DNA of 64,000 bases from Thalassobacillus cyri. Lineage in GTDB: Bacteria; Bacillota; Bacilli; Bacillales; Halobacillaceae. A program made the translations under genes and the position numbers. The DNA lies in NCBI RefSeq assembly GCF_900107755.1, contig NZ_FNQR01000002.1, forward strand, positions 62,001-126,000. The letters run 5' to 3'. Below are positions 1-13,108 of the stretch, in pieces. Position 1 is the first letter of the stretch, and every line of letters starts with the position of its first letter. The notes beneath the pieces were generated by a model that was not told where the DNA came from, ran no database searches, and saw only the letters and a program-made list of their open reading frames with translations.

Positions 1-96
1 ACTATCTATCAGATTCCATTACTTGACTGTTATCTGACAAGGGAATGTTCCTTGTGAATGATTTATCTAAAATTGTTCACTTCTACTCATTCTCGA

Positions 97-2031
<1,935 letters not shown>

Positions 2032-2106
2032 CTACATTCCCTCCAGAAGTTTTCAATCCCATCCTGGAAAATATACCTATAAAACTCTGTGTGATCGACA
2101 TAACCA

Positions 2107-2397
2107 TCATACTTCTTCGTCGATGATCTCAGAGAAATCTTCCAATTTATTTAAAGTGGCCATCATATTGGCACGTTTTTTCAACGTCATCACAGACAAG
2201 GGGCTAAAGTATATCTGATCATCGGTAATGACGATCGCTTTGGCTTCCTGCGTCTGCGTTTCCACTACATTTTTTTCTTTACGCTGATTGTAAATCATTT
2301 CCTCAATGATGGATGAGGAAGAAATCAAGGTGTGATCAATGATTGCTACCACATCTTTCGAACGGATTACTTGATCGTCACCGATATGAATGAACAA
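2107..2397 (-). CDS. remB: Extracellular matrix regulatory protein RemB (YaaB, DUF370 family)
   Basis: A 96-residue protein lying between recF and gyrB, the position of yaaB/remB in Bacillus. It begins MFIHIGDD and ends in a conserved block SPLSVMTLKKRA, both typical of RemB. In B. subtilis RemB, like RemA, is a DNA-binding activator of matrix genes and osmoprotection genes; that role is family knowledge and is not visible in this sequence. The gene is 9 bp downstream of recF and clearly co-transcribed with it. It is somewhat longer than the B. subtilis protein because of a C-terminal acidic tail. No signal peptide or membrane segment is present. Confidence 0.88.
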   Translation of the reverse strand: MFIHIGDDQVIRSKDVVAIIDHTLISSSSIIEEMIYNQRKEKNVVETQTQEAKAIVITDDQIYFSPLSVMTLKKRANMMATLNKLEDFSEIIDEEV

Positions 2398-2406
2398 CGT
2401 TCCACC

Positions 2407-3525
2407 TCATTTCTCAATTTCAATTGTTCCGTTTGCAACACGGAATATTTCCGCCTCTTTCAATGCTTCATGCTCGATACCATCAATATTGGTGGTCGAT
2501 ACGAAGGTTTGCACTTTTCCTTGAATCGTATGGAGCAAGTGTGACTGTCTGAAATCATCCAGCTCACTAAGGACATCATCAAGAAGTAAAATCGGATATT
2601 CTCCTACTTCACTATGAATCAGCTCTATTTCTGCCAGTTTCAAAGAGAGAGCTGTCGTCCGCTGCTGCCCCTGTGATCCATAGGTCTGGACGTCCTTTCC
2701 GTTGACATAGAAAATAAGGTCGTCCCGATGCGGTCCTGCCAGTGTAGTTCCACGTTCGATTTCTTTATCTTCCATTTTTGAAAACTTTTCTTGATATCTA
2801 GTACTAATTGTTTCCAAATTCATAGCTTCTGATACTTCTACGGTGGCATCATAATGGACTTCCAGTTGTTCGAGCTGTCTGCTGATGCTCTCATGGATCG
2901 GACCTGCCCAGCTGCGTAACAGCTTCAGGAACTTGAAACGTCTTTCAATGATGGTACTGGCGTGTTCGATCAACTGATCGGTCAGTACATACAGCATCGT
3001 TTTATCTGTTTGGCGATGACGCTGCAGGTCTTTCAATAAATGATTGCGTTGTTTCAAAACCTTTTGGTATTGCCCCAAGTGATAGATGTAAGCAGGCTGT
3101 ATCTGTCCGATTTCCATGTCAATAAACCTACGACGCACCTGAGGGCTCCCTTTGACCAGGTTTAAATCCTCAGGTGCAAACATAACAACATTCAACGCCC
3201 CGATATAGTCACTGAGGCGTTTTTGTTCTAAATGATTCATCTTTGCTTTTTTTCCTTTTTTTGAAAGGATGATTTCTAATGGAAATCGACGGTTACGTTT
3301 ATATATACTACCTTCTATTTTAGCATACTCTTGCTCCCATTGGATAAGTTCCTTATCTCTAGGCGTACGATGGGACTTGGTAAATGCTAACAGATAAATG
3401 GCTTCCATAAGATTTGTTTTCCCCTGGGCATTTTCGCCGATAATTACGTTGATCTTATCATCAAACTGTAATTGGATCTGATCATAGTTACGGAAAGTTC
3501 TCAGCTTGATATCTTTAATATACAT
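2407..3525 (-). CDS. recF: DNA replication and repair protein RecF
   Basis: SMC-like ABC ATPase of the RecFOR recombination-mediator pathway, which helps load RecA at gaps in replicating DNA. The 372 residues carry Walker [10 protein letters not shown] near residue 32, the ABC signature region [14 protein letters not shown] in the last third, and Walker B with D-loop [12 protein letters not shown]. Length is normal. The start ATG is preceded by GAAAGGAA on the minus strand. It sits between rlbA and remB in the conserved origin operon, so its expression is tied to that of gyrase. Identification is secure. Confidence 0.97.
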   Translation of the reverse strand: MYIKDIKLRTFRNYDQIQLQFDDKINVIIGENAQGKTNLMEAIYLLAFTKSHRTPRDKELIQWEQEYAKIEGSIYKRNRRFPLEIILSKKGKKAKMNHLEQKRLSDYIGALNVVMFAPEDLNLVKGSPQVRRRFIDMEIGQIQPAYIYHLGQYQKVLKQRNHLLKDLQRHRQTDKTMLYVLTDQLIEHASTIIERRFKFLKLLRSWAGPIHESISRQLEQLEVHYDATVEVSEAMNLETISTRYQEKFSKMEDKEIERGTTLAGPHRDDLIFYVNGKDVQTYGSQGQQRTTALSLKLAEIELIHSEVGEYPILLLDDVLSELDDFRQSHLLHTIQGKVQTFVSTTNIDGIEHEALKEAEIFRVANGTIEIEK

Positions 3526-3551
3526 CCGAATTTCCTTTCAACCGGTCTGGT

Positions 3552-3773
3552 TCAACTTTCTTTTACAACGTCGAAGCTGCCCATACCCGGAATTTCGACA
3601 ACGTCACCTGGATATAATTTCCTTCCCCGGCGGTCTTCCAATGCCTCATTGACATATACTTCGTATTCCGCTAAGAAAATCTTGACCATTCCACCAGATT
3701 CGACAATATTTGCCAATTTCAGAAACTGACCCAGTTGAATGTATTCCGTGGAGATTTCTATTTTATCATCCAT
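3552..3773 (-). CDS. rlbA: S4-domain RNA-binding protein YaaA/RlbA
   Basis: A 73-residue S4-type RNA-binding protein. The S4 core is visible as YIQLGQFLKLANIVESGG followed by the RRGRKLYPGDVVEI loop. In Bacillus the homologue (YaaA, renamed RlbA) is linked to ribosome assembly; that is family knowledge. The start chosen is the ATG with AGGGTG 6 nt upstream. An in-frame TTG at 3791 would add six residues but has no ribosome site. It is the first gene of the rlbA-recF-remB-gyrB operon and is separated from dnaN by a 262-bp gap holding the dnaN terminator. Confidence 0.9.
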   Translation of the reverse strand: MDDKIEISTEYIQLGQFLKLANIVESGGMVKIFLAEYEVYVNEALEDRRGRKLYPGDVVEIPGMGSFDVVKES

Positions 3774-4035
3774 ATTTTTCACCCTAATCAAGTAGTTTGC
3801 CTATCTTTCTATTTTACTAAAAAAAAGAAGTAAAGAAAAGGATGAGCCATACTATAAAATCATTAATGGTTCCATTTCTATTTTGTGAGGATAGGTGGCA
3901 TAATCCTTATCTAATAAATGACAGCTATTGTTGGCATTGATACGGAGTAAATTTCCTCCACATCAATAAATTTATCGATGCATCATTTATAAAAAAAGAA
4001 GAGCCGGACGTTGGCGGGACGTCGGCTCGTTTTGT
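3774..4035. other. Intergenic region between dnaN and rlbA
   Basis: This gap holds the dnaN terminator (3991-4031) and, nearer to rlbA, AT-rich sequence that should contain the minus-strand promoter of the rlbA-recF-remB-gyrB operon. I could not assign that promoter with confidence, and I see no gene here. Confidence 0.6.
3991..4031 (-). terminator. Rho-independent terminator of dnaA-dnaN
   Basis: Read on the minus strand, GAGCCGACGT and ACGTCCGGCTC form a G+C-rich stem with one bulge and a short loop, followed by CTTCTTTTTTT. It starts only a few bases after the dnaN stop and splits the minus-strand genes into dnaA-dnaN and rlbA-recF-remB-gyrB. Confidence 0.88.
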
Positions 4036-5178
4036 TTAGTAAGTTCGGACAGGCAGGATCAGCTGCAGTACCTGGTTGTTATCGGTAGCTCGAATCAGGA
4101 ATGGGCGCATTGCACCAGTAAATTCAACTTTCACCTGATCACTTCCCACAGCTTTCAAGGCATCCATCATATATTTAGCGCTGAACGATATCTTTAATTC
4201 TTCCCCTTCAATTGTTTCAGCGTTCACTTCTTCTACCACATCTCCTACTTCAGGAGAGTTACCGTTGATTTCGATTTGGTTGCCGCCTTTTGTAATCAAC
4301 CGGACGACATTATTACGATTTTCTCTGGCCAGTAAAGAAGCTCGATCGATTGATTGCAGTAATTCTTTGGCATCCATGGTCACTACTGTTTTACTTTCAT
4401 CCGGAATAAGCCTTGAAGTTTCCGGGTAATTCCCATCCAGTAAACGTGACAAGAAATAGAGATGTTTGGTGCGGAATAATATTTGATTATCGGTGACACT
4501 GATTTCAATTACCTGGTCGGAATCTGTAAGTATCTTATTCAACTCTGTCAAACTTTTACCAGGAATAACTACATTGTTAAAGGAAATTTGAGTTTCCTGG
4601 CTTTTCAGCGGTAGCTTACGGGAAGCCAGACGGTGACTGTCTGTAGCCGTAAATTGCAATTCTTCATTTTCAATTTTCACGTTAACCCCAGTCAATATTG
4701 GCCGGGTTTCAGATGTTGATACGGCAAAAACCGTTTGGCGTATCAAGTTTTTCAATAAATCTATCGGTAGTTCAAAGCTATCCTCGGTATGTAACTGAGG
4801 AAGTTGTGGATATTCTTCAGCATCCTGTCCGTTTAAATGGAATTCAGCACTTCCGGATCGGATCGTGACGTTACGATGGTTATCGGTTTCGATTTCCACT
4901 GTATTTTGTGGAAGTTTCCGTACGATGTCTGGAAAGTATTTTGCCTGCAGTACAATACTGCCAGGTTCGATTTGTTCTACATAAACAATGCCATCTTCTT
5001 CAGCAGGAATAAACGATTCAATGGAAATATCAGAGTCACTGCCAGTCAACTTCACGCCTTGTTCGCTTGCTTCCAATTTCATACCGGTAAGAATCGGAAT
5101 AGTGGTACGGGAAGAAATAGCCTTCATCACATTTTGCACGCTTTCCATCAATTGTTCGCGTTGGATTATGAATTTCAT
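4036..5178 (-). CDS. dnaN: DNA polymerase III beta subunit (sliding clamp)
   Basis: Ring-shaped processivity clamp that tethers DNA polymerases to the template and recruits partner proteins. The 380 residues match the three-domain clamp fold along their length, starting MKFIIQREQLM and ending in the conserved VLQLILPVRTY. The start is the ATG at 5178, which has AGGAGG 8 nt upstream. A longer reading from 5202 would place that ribosome site inside the gene and is rejected. It lies 172 bp downstream of dnaA; that gap is the unwinding half of the origin. Identification is secure. Confidence 0.97.
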   Translation of the reverse strand: MKFIIQREQLMESVQNVMKAISSRTTIPILTGMKLEASEQGVKLTGSDSDISIESFIPAEEDGIVYVEQIEPGSIVLQAKYFPDIVRKLPQNTVEIETDNHRNVTIRSGSAEFHLNGQDAEEYPQLPQLHTEDSFELPIDLLKNLIRQTVFAVSTSETRPILTGVNVKIENEELQFTATDSHRLASRKLPLKSQETQISFNNVVIPGKSLTELNKILTDSDQVIEISVTDNQILFRTKHLYFLSRLLDGNYPETSRLIPDESKTVVTMDAKELLQSIDRASLLARENRNNVVRLITKGGNQIEINGNSPEVGDVVEEVNAETIEGEELKISFSAKYMMDALKAVGSDQVKVEFTGAMRPFLIRATDNNQVLQLILPVRTY

Positions 5179-5200
5179 TAAAAATCCTCCTAAATGAGTC

Positions 5201-5342
5201 ATTATATATATTTTTTATTAATAAAAATAGTAACAGTAGTAATAGGCGCTGTGAATATGTGGATAACTGTAGGGAAACTCAAGGACAGAAAGTCTACCCA
5301 CATGTGGATAGACTGTTGATGACCGTGAATGAGTTATACACA
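5201..5342. other. oriC unwinding region: AT-rich element, DnaA-trios and DnaA boxes
   Basis: The dnaA-dnaN gap contains an AT-only run (5201-5227) followed by six trinucleotides TAG-TAA-CAG-TAG-TAA-TAG (5228-5245), then GCGC (5246-5249), a box-like TGTGAATAT (5250-5258) and a perfect DnaA box TGTGGATAA (5258-5266). Further boxes are TGTGGATAG (5303-5311) and TTATACACA (5334-5342). This order of AT run, trios, GC spacer and tandem boxes is that described for the basal unwinding system of B. subtilis. The assignment as the site of strand opening is inference from that match. Confidence 0.85.
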
Positions 5343-5350
5343 TATTAACG

Positions 5351-6706
5351 TCAATGGGATTTCAACCGTTCTCTCAATTCATCGAGTTCACGTTGTAAAT
5401 TCTGATCTTCTGCAAGCATCTTTGATATTTTTTCGTGCGCATGAATCACAGTCGTATGGTCTCTTCCTCCAAATTCCTCTCCAATTTTCGGCAATGAGAA
5501 ATCTGTCAGTTCACGAGATAAGAACATAGCAATCTGGCGCGGGAAAGCTACTTGTTTCGTTCGTTTTTTCGCCGCAAAATCTTCTAAGCGGACATTATAC
5601 TTCTCACCAACCATTTCCTGAATCGCTTCAATCGTAATCACCTTGGGCTGGGAACTCGGAATGATATCCTTTAATGCTTCTGCCGCCAAAGAGGCATTGA
5701 TATCGCGATTGATTAAAGAAGAATAAGCAACAACACGTATAAGAGCACCTTCAAGCTCGCGAATGTTGGTATCAATCTGATTGGCGATGTACAGCATCAC
5801 TTCATTAGGAATATCCAGTCCTTCTGCCTTCGCCTTTTTACGAAGGATGGCGATCCGTGTTTCTAAATCAGGAGGGGTGATGTCAGTAATCAGACCCCAT
5901 TCGAACCGGGAACGCAGCCGATCCTCCAGCGTCGGGATTTCTTTGGGAGGACGGTCACTGCTGATGACAATCTGCTTGCTTTCTTCGTGCAGAGTATTGA
6001 ATGTATGGAAAAACTCCTCCTGGGTTTGTTCTTTCCCGGCCAGGAATTGAATATCGTCTATCAATAAGACATCGACACTTCGATATTTATTACGGAAATT
6101 GACGGCTTTATTGTCACGGATAGAGTTGATGAATTCATTCGTAAATTTTTCGGAAGACAGGTAGACTACTTTTGCACTTGGATTATGATCCAATACATAA
6201 TGGCCGATTGCATGCATCAAGTGGGTTTTTCCCAGTCCAACTCCCCCATAAATGAATAATGGGTTATAGGCTTTCGCTGGTGCTTCTGCAACGGCAAGCG
6301 AAGCAGCGTGCGCAAAACGGTTTCCGGATCCAATAACAAAGGTATCGAATGTATATTTAGAATTGAGCATACTCTGCGGAGATTCTTCTCCATCATTTTG
6401 CTTCGCATCAGGTACTTTTTTTGCTGCAAGTTTCACATCTTCCAAGGATTGTTCCTTGTTTTCTGGAATGATGAATCTTGTATTTAATTCTGCTCCTGTC
6501 ACTTCGTAAACTGTTTCACTGATCAATTTGGAATATTGATTTTCAAGCCAATCTCTCGCGAACTCATTGGGGGCAACTATCGTCAAGGTATTATCCTTTA
6601 GGGAATCTGCTTTCGTTGCTTTCAACCATGTTTCGAAGCTGGGCTTACTTATTTTTTCTTTCATCTTCTCCAGGGTGCTGTCCCAGAGTTCATGAATATT
6701 TTCCAA
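5351..6706 (-). CDS. dnaA: Chromosomal replication initiator DnaA
   Basis: AAA+ ATPase that binds DnaA boxes, opens the origin and loads the helicase; also a transcription factor. The 451 residues show domain I (MENIHELW...), a variable linker near 90-110, Walker [11 protein letters not shown], Walker [11 protein letters not shown], and the C-terminal DNA-binding signature [15 protein letters not shown]. The start codon is TTG with AGGGGTGA about 8 nt upstream; the resulting N-terminus MENI matches the family. It is divergent from rpmH across the box-rich origin, and boxes in its own leader suggest autoregulation (inference). Identification is secure. Confidence 0.98.
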   Translation of the reverse strand: MENIHELWDSTLEKMKEKISKPSFETWLKATKADSLKDNTLTIVAPNEFARDWLENQYSKLISETVYEVTGAELNTRFIIPENKEQSLEDVKLAAKKVPDAKQNDGEESPQSMLNSKYTFDTFVIGSGNRFAHAASLAVAEAPAKAYNPLFIYGGVGLGKTHLMHAIGHYVLDHNPSAKVVYLSSEKFTNEFINSIRDNKAVNFRNKYRSVDVLLIDDIQFLAGKEQTQEEFFHTFNTLHEESKQIVISSDRPPKEIPTLEDRLRSRFEWGLITDITPPDLETRIAILRKKAKAEGLDIPNEVMLYIANQIDTNIRELEGALIRVVAYSSLINRDINASLAAEALKDIIPSSQPKVITIEAIQEMVGEKYNVRLEDFAAKKRTKQVAFPRQIAMFLSRELTDFSLPKIGEEFGGRDHTTVIHAHEKISKMLAEDQNLQRELDELRERLKSH

Positions 6707-7546
<840 letters not shown>

Positions 7547-7547
<1 letters not shown>

Positions 7548-7578
7548 GCCACTGAGATGAAGTCAGTGGTCTTTTTTT
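7547..7578 (+). terminator. Terminator/attenuator between rpmH and rnpA
   Basis: GCCACTGA (7548-7555) and TCAGTGGT (7563-7570) form an 8-bp stem with a 7-nt loop, followed by CTTTTTTT. It begins at the rpmH stop codon. Partial termination here would set the ratio of L34 to RNase P protein (inference). Confidence 0.8.
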
Positions 7579-7602
7579 CCGTTAAAGTGGAGGAATAAGC
7601 TC

Positions 7603-7962
7603 ATGAAGAAAGCATACCGAATCAAAAAAAATGAAGAATTTCAGCGGGTTTTCAAAAAGGGTAAATCGTTCGCTAATCGTCAATTGGTAATCTATTACTT
7701 GAAAAAAGAAGACCAGGATCATTTCCGGATCGGCTTGTCTGTAAGTAAACGTATCGGCGTTGCTGTAGTAAGGAACCAGATCAAACGATACTTGAGACAA
7801 GCTTTCCATGAGCTTGAAGACAATATCGATCCCAGGTATGATTTAATTATCATTGCCCGTAAACCAACGAATGATATGGATTTTCATCAAATGAAAAAAA
7901 GTCTTACCCATGTATTGTCGAAATCAAAGTTATTATCGAAAGACAAGAAGTCTAAGATATAA
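7603..7962 (+). CDS. rnpA: Ribonuclease P protein component
   Basis: Protein subunit of RNase P, which binds the 5' leader of precursor tRNAs and helps the catalytic RNA remove it. The 119 residues contain the conserved RNR-type motif [14 protein letters not shown] near residue 55 and the hydrophobic [15 protein letters not shown] strand before it. Length is normal. The ATG has AGTGGAGGA upstream. It lies between rpmH and spoIIIJ as in other Firmicutes. Confidence 0.96.
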   Translation: MKKAYRIKKNEEFQRVFKKGKSFANRQLVIYYLKKEDQDHFRIGLSVSKRIGVAVVRNQIKRYLRQAFHELEDNIDPRYDLIIIARKPTNDMDFHQMKKSLTHVLSKSKLLSKDKKSKI

Positions 7963-8040
7963 TATAGAATTGAGTCCTATGAAAATGCTAAAATGTTTAA
8001 GAGAAAAGTAAATGAGTCAGGGAGTAAGGAGGAAGGGACG

Positions 8041-8805
8041 TTGCGTAAAAAGGTCTTGTGGCTGTTAGCCATGACTGGAATACTTACCGTTTTATCAGGG
8101 TGTACGCAGGTCAATGAAGATATCACTTCTGATAGTACGGGTTTTTGGAATGAATATGTTGTATGGCCTCTATCTCAAACTATCGAGTATTTTGCCGATA
8201 TCACTGGTGAGAGTTATGGTCTGTCGATCATCATCATCACCATTATCATTCGTTTGATATTGCTGCCGCTTAACGTCAAGCAATTGAAGAGTTCAAAAGC
8301 TATGCAGGATATCCAACCGGAATTACAGGAGTTGCGTGAAAAGCACAGTTCTAAAGATGCACAGACTCAGCAAAAATTACAGCAGGAAACCATGCAGCTT
8401 TTCCAAAAGCATGGAGTGAATCCGCTGGCTGGCTGTTTGCCACTTGTTGTCCAAATGCCGATTTTGATCGGTTTTTACCATGCAATCATGCGTACATCAG
8501 AAGTTGCTACCCATAGCTTTTTGTGGATGGAGCTTGGAGAACCGAGTTATATTTTGGCTATAGTGACAGCGGGAACCACGTTCTTGCAGCAAAAGTTGAT
8601 GATGGCTGGTTCTACCGCAATGCAAAATCCGCAAATGACAATGATGCTTTACCTTATGCCGATCATGATTGGTACATTTGCATTCTTTTTCCCATCAGCA
8701 CTGGCCCTCTATTGGGTAGTTGGTAACTTGTTTATGATCGCGCAGACGATATTCATCCGAAAACCGATGATGAAAGAACAAGAAACGGGAGGAAAAACTA
8801 AGTGA
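8041..8805 (+). CDS. spoIIIJ: Membrane protein insertase YidC/Oxa1 family (SpoIIIJ)
   Basis: Lipoprotein insertase that places proteins in the cytoplasmic membrane; the Bacillus orthologue SpoIIIJ is also needed for activation of the forespore sigma factor. With the TTG start at 8041 (AAGGAGG 8 nt upstream) the protein has 254 residues, a lipoprotein signal ending LSGC, and about five membrane segments. Hallmarks include [18 protein letters not shown] and [13 protein letters not shown] longer reading from 7993 would hide the ribosome site and spoil the signal peptide. It overlaps jag by 4 bp. Some Bacillaceae have a second copy (YqjG), but this locus is that of SpoIIIJ. Confidence 0.93.
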   Translation: MRKKVLWLLAMTGILTVLSGCTQVNEDITSDSTGFWNEYVVWPLSQTIEYFADITGESYGLSIIIITIIIRLILLPLNVKQLKSSKAMQDIQPELQELREKHSSKDAQTQQKLQQETMQLFQKHGVNPLAGCLPLVVQMPILIGFYHAIMRTSEVATHSFLWMELGEPSYILAIVTAGTTFLQQKLMMAGSTAMQNPQMTMMLYLMPIMIGTFAFFFPSALALYWVVGNLFMIAQTIFIRKPMMKEQETGGKTK

Positions 8806-9542
8806 AGCAAATAACTGCTACTGGACAAACAGTTGAGGAAGCGGTCCAATCAGCGTTAGAGCAGTTACAAACATCCAGGGACCTAGTAGAAGTAAATATT
8901 ATCGATGAAGGAAAGAAAGGTTTTTTTGGTTTTGGCAGTAAGCCGTCCATTGTCAAAGTTTCGAAGGTGGATACTAAGGCAGAAGACCAGGAGCAAGAAA
9001 TCAATTCAGAACCAGAAACCAAATCAGAAGTAAAACAAGAAACAAGAGATGAACCAGAAATAAATGTTGCAGCTAAAAAAATGGATCAGCAAGAGGATGC
9101 CATTAAAGAAGCGGAGCGTTATATCGAAGAAATTGCGGAACAAATGGGTGCTCCGGTCGAGGTAAAAACCACGGTCCATGGCCGGGACATCCACTTTGAA
9201 TTGATAGGTGAGAAAATCGCTTTATTGATTGGAAAACGTGGCCAGACATTGAATGCATTACAATATTTGCTGCATTTAACGATCAACCGTAATACCGATC
9301 AATATTATACAGCGGTTCTCGATGCGGAAGGTTACAGGGACCGCCGGAAAGATACGCTGGAAACGTTGGCAAGCCGGCTATCGGAAAAAGCATTACGTAC
9401 AAATGAAGATGTTAAGCTTGAACCGATGCCATCTTATGAGCGGAAAATCATCCATACTGCCCTGCAAAATAATCAGCAGGTGGAGACCTACTCGGCTGGT
9501 AACGAACCTAAACGTTATGTGGTAATCCGTCCGTCAAAATAA
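8802..9542 (+). CDS. jag: RNA-binding protein Jag (KhpB)
   Basis: Cytoplasmic RNA-binding protein, 246 residues. It has the Jag N-terminal domain (about 1-50, with [13 protein letters not shown]), an acidic Glu-rich linker (about 60-100), a KH domain with [15 protein letters not shown] (near 150) and a C-terminal R3H region ([13 protein letters not shown]). In other Firmicutes it works with KhpA and affects cell-wall synthesis and sporulation. The GTG start overlaps the spoIIIJ stop in a GTGA and has GGGAGG upstream, so the two are translationally coupled. Identification is secure. Confidence 0.94.
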   Translation: MKQITATGQTVEEAVQSALEQLQTSRDLVEVNIIDEGKKGFFGFGSKPSIVKVSKVDTKAEDQEQEINSEPETKSEVKQETRDEPEINVAAKKMDQQEDAIKEAERYIEEIAEQMGAPVEVKTTVHGRDIHFELIGEKIALLIGKRGQTLNALQYLLHLTINRNTDQYYTAVLDAEGYRDRRKDTLETLASRLSEKALRTNEDVKLEPMPSYERKIIHTALQNNQQVETYSAGNEPKRYVVIRPSK

Positions 9543-9552
9543 TAGATTTAGC

Positions 9553-9586
9553 ATTCCGTCAGCACTGCTGACGGATATTTTTTTGT
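9553..9586 (+). terminator. Terminator after jag
   Basis: TCCGTCAGCA and TGCTGACGGA form a perfect stem with essentially no loop beyond the closing bases, followed by TATTTTTTTG. It closes the rnpA-spoIIIJ-jag unit. Confidence 0.88.
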
Positions 9587-9624
9587 CTAAAGAATAAGGG
9601 ACTAATCGAATACCGAAACTAACT

Positions 9625-9750
9625 TTATACACATGTGGATAATGAGAATTACATCAAAAAACAAATGATCTTGTTGATATCTTTTCAAATCGGATAGAAA
9701 TATGATAATCTAATAAGTTAGTGACAATGAAAATACATGTTTGTGGATAA
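9625..9750. promoter_or_regulatory. DnaA-box group between jag and mnmE
   Basis: The gap before mnmE contains TTATACACA (9625-9633) directly abutting TGTGGATAA (9634-9642), giving an inverted pair, and another TGTGGATAA at 9742-9750. All three fit the DnaA consensus TTATNCACA. The last lies about 48 bp before the mnmE start, where bound DnaA could affect transcription (inference). Confidence 0.75.
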
Positions 9751-9797
9751 CTTATATATACGAAATATGAAATAGAGGAATGAAGGAGGTGGGCGTA

Positions 9798-11174
9798 TTG
9801 GAAACAGATACAATAACGGCTATATCAACCCCGATGGGGGAAGGGGCTATTGCCATTGTCCGTTTAAGCGGTCCTGAAGCCGTATCGATTTCTAATGAAC
9901 TATTCCAAGGGAAAGATTTATCTAAGGCCGACTCTCATACCATGCATTATGGGAAAATCATCGATCCAGAAACAAATGAAGTAGCAGAAGAAGTCATGGT
10001 ATCGATCATGCGGGCGCCGAAAACTTTTACGAGAGAAGATGTCGTGGAAATAAACTGTCATGGCGGGCTCGTTTCTGTCAATCGAGTACTGGAAATTGTG
10101 TTAGCAAAAGGAGCACGGCTTGCTGAGCCTGGCGAATTCACGAAGCGGGCCTTTTTAAATGGCCGTATCGATCTCTCGCAGGCAGAAGCAGTCATGGATT
10201 TGATCCGCGCTAAAACGGACAGGGCGATGAATGTAGCTTTAAAACAAATGGATGGCAGGTTGTCGAAATTGATTCAAAGCCTGCGTCAGAAATTGTTAGA
10301 AACACTTGCCCATGTCGAGGTGAATATCGATTATCCGGAGTATGATGACGTAGAAGAGATGTCGCACAACATGATGGAAGAGAAAACAAAAGAAGTCCTT
10401 GAAGAAGTAAAAAAATTACTTCAGACTGCCCAGCAGGGTAAAATTCTTCGTGAAGGGCTGGCAACAGCAATCATTGGACGTCCGAATGTCGGGAAGTCTT
10501 CTTTGATGAATGCGCTCGTCCATGAGAATAAAGCGATTGTCACCGAGGTTCCAGGTACGACGCGTGATGTGATTGAGGAATATGTGAATGTCCGTGGTGT
10601 ACCGCTTCGCCTTGTCGATACTGCAGGAATACGTGAAACGGAAGATATTGTGGAGAGAATTGGTGTAGAGAAATCCAGACAAGTGTTGAAGGAAGCTGAT
10701 TTGATTCTGCTTGTGTTAAACTATGGAGATGAGCTGACAGCAGAAGATGAAAAACTCTTTGAAGCTGTAAGGGATTTAGATGTGATTGTCATCGTTAATA
10801 AAACCGATCTTGAGCCGCAGCTGGATATGGAACGAGTCCAGACATTGGCAGACAAGCACCCTGTCATCACGACAGCGCTGCTTCACGAAAAAGGGATCGA
10901 TGAATTGGAACAGGCAATCTCTCAAGTCTTCTTTGAAGGTGAATTGGACACAGGGGATATGACATATGTATCGAATGTCCGTCATGTTCAGCTCTTGAAA
11001 CAAGCGAAGCAAGCTTTAGAAGATGCTCTCAACGGCATGGAGATGGATATGCCGATTGATATGGTGCAAATAGATGTAACTCGTACATGGGAAATACTTG
11101 GCGAAATCGTTGGCGATACGGTTCATGAAAGCTTGATTGATCAGCTTTTTTCCCAATTCTGCTTAGGAAAATAA
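9798..11174 (+). CDS. mnmE: tRNA modification GTPase MnmE
   Basis: GTPase that, with MnmG, adds the carboxymethylaminomethyl group to U34 of certain tRNAs. The 458 residues hold the folate-binding N-terminal domain ([20 protein letters not shown]), the inserted G domain with [17 protein letters not shown] and NKTD, and the conserved C-terminal CLGK. The start is TTG at 9798, with AAGGAGG 8 nt upstream; the upstream ATG at 9780 lacks a ribosome site and is not in homologues. It is followed 25 bp later by its partner mnmG. DnaA boxes precede it. Confidence 0.96.
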   Translation: METDTITAISTPMGEGAIAIVRLSGPEAVSISNELFQGKDLSKADSHTMHYGKIIDPETNEVAEEVMVSIMRAPKTFTREDVVEINCHGGLVSVNRVLEIVLAKGARLAEPGEFTKRAFLNGRIDLSQAEAVMDLIRAKTDRAMNVALKQMDGRLSKLIQSLRQKLLETLAHVEVNIDYPEYDDVEEMSHNMMEEKTKEVLEEVKKLLQTAQQGKILREGLATAIIGRPNVGKSSLMNALVHENKAIVTEVPGTTRDVIEEYVNVRGVPLRLVDTAGIRETEDIVERIGVEKSRQVLKEADLILLVLNYGDELTAEDEKLFEAVRDLDVIVIVNKTDLEPQLDMERVQTLADKHPVITTALLHEKGIDELEQAISQVFFEGELDTGDMTYVSNVRHVQLLKQAKQALEDALNGMEMDMPIDMVQIDVTRTWEILGEIVGDTVHESLIDQLFSQFCLGK

Positions 11175-11199
11175 TTATTTAAAGGAGAGACAACAACCA

Positions 11200-13089
11200 T
11201 TGACTTACGATGCTGGACATTATGATGTGATCGTTATTGGTGCAGGTCATGCAGGGTGTGAAGCAGCACTTGCTTCAGCGAAGCGTGGAGCAAAGACGCT
11301 GATGCTTACCTTGAACCTGGATTTGGTTGCTTTTATGCCGTGTAATCCGTCGATCGGAGGACCGGCAAAAGGTGTCGTCGTGCGTGAAATTGATGCGCTT
11401 GGCGGTGTGATGGGGAAAATCATTGATAAGACGCATATTCAGATGCGTATGCTGAATACAAGAAAAGGCCCTGCTGTGCGTGCGTTGCGAGCACAGGCGG
11501 ATAAACCACTATATATTCAGGAAATGAAAGAAACGTTAGAAAATCAGGAAAATCTGACATTGCGCCAGGGGATGGTGCAGCGCTTGATCGTTGAGGATAA
11601 TGAAATCAAGGGTGTAGTGACGGAGACGAAAGCGGCTTATACTGCGAAAACTGTTATTGTAACGACTGGTACATTTATGCGCGGAAAAGTAATTATCGGG
11701 GATTTGGAATATGAAAGTGGGCCTAATAACCAGCGTCCAACTGTAGCCCTATCGGAGCATTTGGAAGAGTTGGGGATAAAGATGGTCCGTTTTAAAACCG
11801 GTACACCAATGCGTGTCAACAGTCATACCATCGATTACTCTAAAACAGAGATCCAGCCAGGTGATGAGGAACCTCGGGCATTTTCTTATGAAACGACCGA
11901 ATTTATCATGGATCAGATTCCATGCTGGCTTACCTATACGAACGAATACACACATCAAATCATTGATGAAAACCTTGGGTTGTCACCGATGTATTCCGGA
12001 ATGATCAAAGGTACAGGACCGCGTTATTGTCCTTCGATTGAAGACAAAGTGGTACGTTTCCACGATAAACCACGCCACCAGATTTTCCTGGAGCCAGAAG
12101 GGCGAAACACGGAAGAGGTCTATGTACAAGGACTCTCGACATCTCTTCCTGAATTCATTCAGAAAAAGATGATAGAAACAGTACCAGGGCTGGAAAAAGC
12201 AGAAATCATGCGTGCCGGCTATGCCATTGAATATGATTCTGTGGTACCGACCCAGCTATGGCCGACCTTGGAAACGAAAAATATCAAAGGACTATTCACA
12301 GCTGGTCAAATCAATGGAACTTCCGGTTATGAGGAAGCTGCTGCACAAGGAATCATGTCAGGAATCAATGCTGCTTCCAAAGCACTTGATCTCGAACCGC
12401 TGATCCTTGACCGTTCACAGGCATATATCGGAGTGCTGATCGATGATCTAGTTACAAAAGGGACCAATGAACCTTATCGTCTGCTTACGTCCCGTGCCGA
12501 GTTCCGGTTGATGCTCCGTCATGATAATGCTGACTTGCGTCTTACGGAAATTGGTTATCAGATGGGCATGATCACCGAAGAACGTTATGAAAAGTTTCAG
12601 GAGAAAAAACAGTTGATCGAAGAAGAACGGAAACGTTTAGACGGGGTCATTTTAAAGCCCGAAGAAAAAGTTCAGCATATCGTCGAACAAGCAGGCGGCA
12701 CACCGTTGAAAGAAGCTGTCCGTGCCTCTGATTTGTTGCGTAGACCGGAAATGAAGTATGATATGATCGAAACATTGACAGCACCTGAAGTGGCCCTTCC
12801 GGAGGACGTCAAAGAACAGGTCGAAATTCAAACGAAATATTCAGGCTACATTACGAAAGCCTTACAACAAATTGAACGAATGAAAAAGATGGACGATAAG
12901 AAAATACCAGATAATATTGATTATGATGCCATCAATGGTTTAGCTACGGAAGCCCGGGAAAAATTGAAAGAAGTCCGGCCACTTTCTGTCGGTCAGGCGT
13001 CCCGTATTTCAGGAGTCAACCCTTCTGACGTTTCGATTTTACTGGTCTATATTGAACAAGGAAAAATTGCACGCGTATCCAACGAATAA
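11200..13089 (+). CDS. mnmG: tRNA uridine-5-carboxymethylaminomethyl synthesis enzyme MnmG (GidA)
   Basis: FAD- and NADH-dependent partner of MnmE in wobble-uridine modification. The 629 residues start with the dinucleotide-binding motif [12 protein letters not shown] (about 13-24) and include the signature blocks [13 protein letters not shown] and [16 protein letters not shown], with the C-terminal helical domain that contacts MnmE. Length is normal. The start is TTG with AAAGGAG upstream at a rather long spacing of about 12 nt. It is followed by rsmG after 19 bp, the usual mnmE-mnmG-rsmG order. Confidence 0.97.
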   Translation: MTYDAGHYDVIVIGAGHAGCEAALASAKRGAKTLMLTLNLDLVAFMPCNPSIGGPAKGVVVREIDALGGVMGKIIDKTHIQMRMLNTRKGPAVRALRAQADKPLYIQEMKETLENQENLTLRQGMVQRLIVEDNEIKGVVTETKAAYTAKTVIVTTGTFMRGKVIIGDLEYESGPNNQRPTVALSEHLEELGIKMVRFKTGTPMRVNSHTIDYSKTEIQPGDEEPRAFSYETTEFIMDQIPCWLTYTNEYTHQIIDENLGLSPMYSGMIKGTGPRYCPSIEDKVVRFHDKPRHQIFLEPEGRNTEEVYVQGLSTSLPEFIQKKMIETVPGLEKAEIMRAGYAIEYDSVVPTQLWPTLETKNIKGLFTAGQINGTSGYEEAAAQGIMSGINAASKALDLEPLILDRSQAYIGVLIDDLVTKGTNEPYRLLTSRAEFRLMLRHDNADLRLTEIGYQMGMITEERYEKFQEKKQLIEEERKRLDGVILKPEEKVQHIVEQAGGTPLKEAVRASDLLRRPEMKYDMIETLTAPEVALPEDVKEQVEIQTKYSGYITKALQQIERMKKMDDKKIPDNIDYDAINGLATEAREKLKEVRPLSVGQASRISGVNPSDVSILLVYIEQGKIARVSNE

Positions 13090-13108
13090 GAGAAGAAAGG
13101 ATGGACCA

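Noticed and set aside
35-56. Terminator in the gyrB-gyrA gap
   Set aside because: ACAAGG/CCTTGT pair closely with a bulge but no T run follows, and read-through into gyrA is expected.
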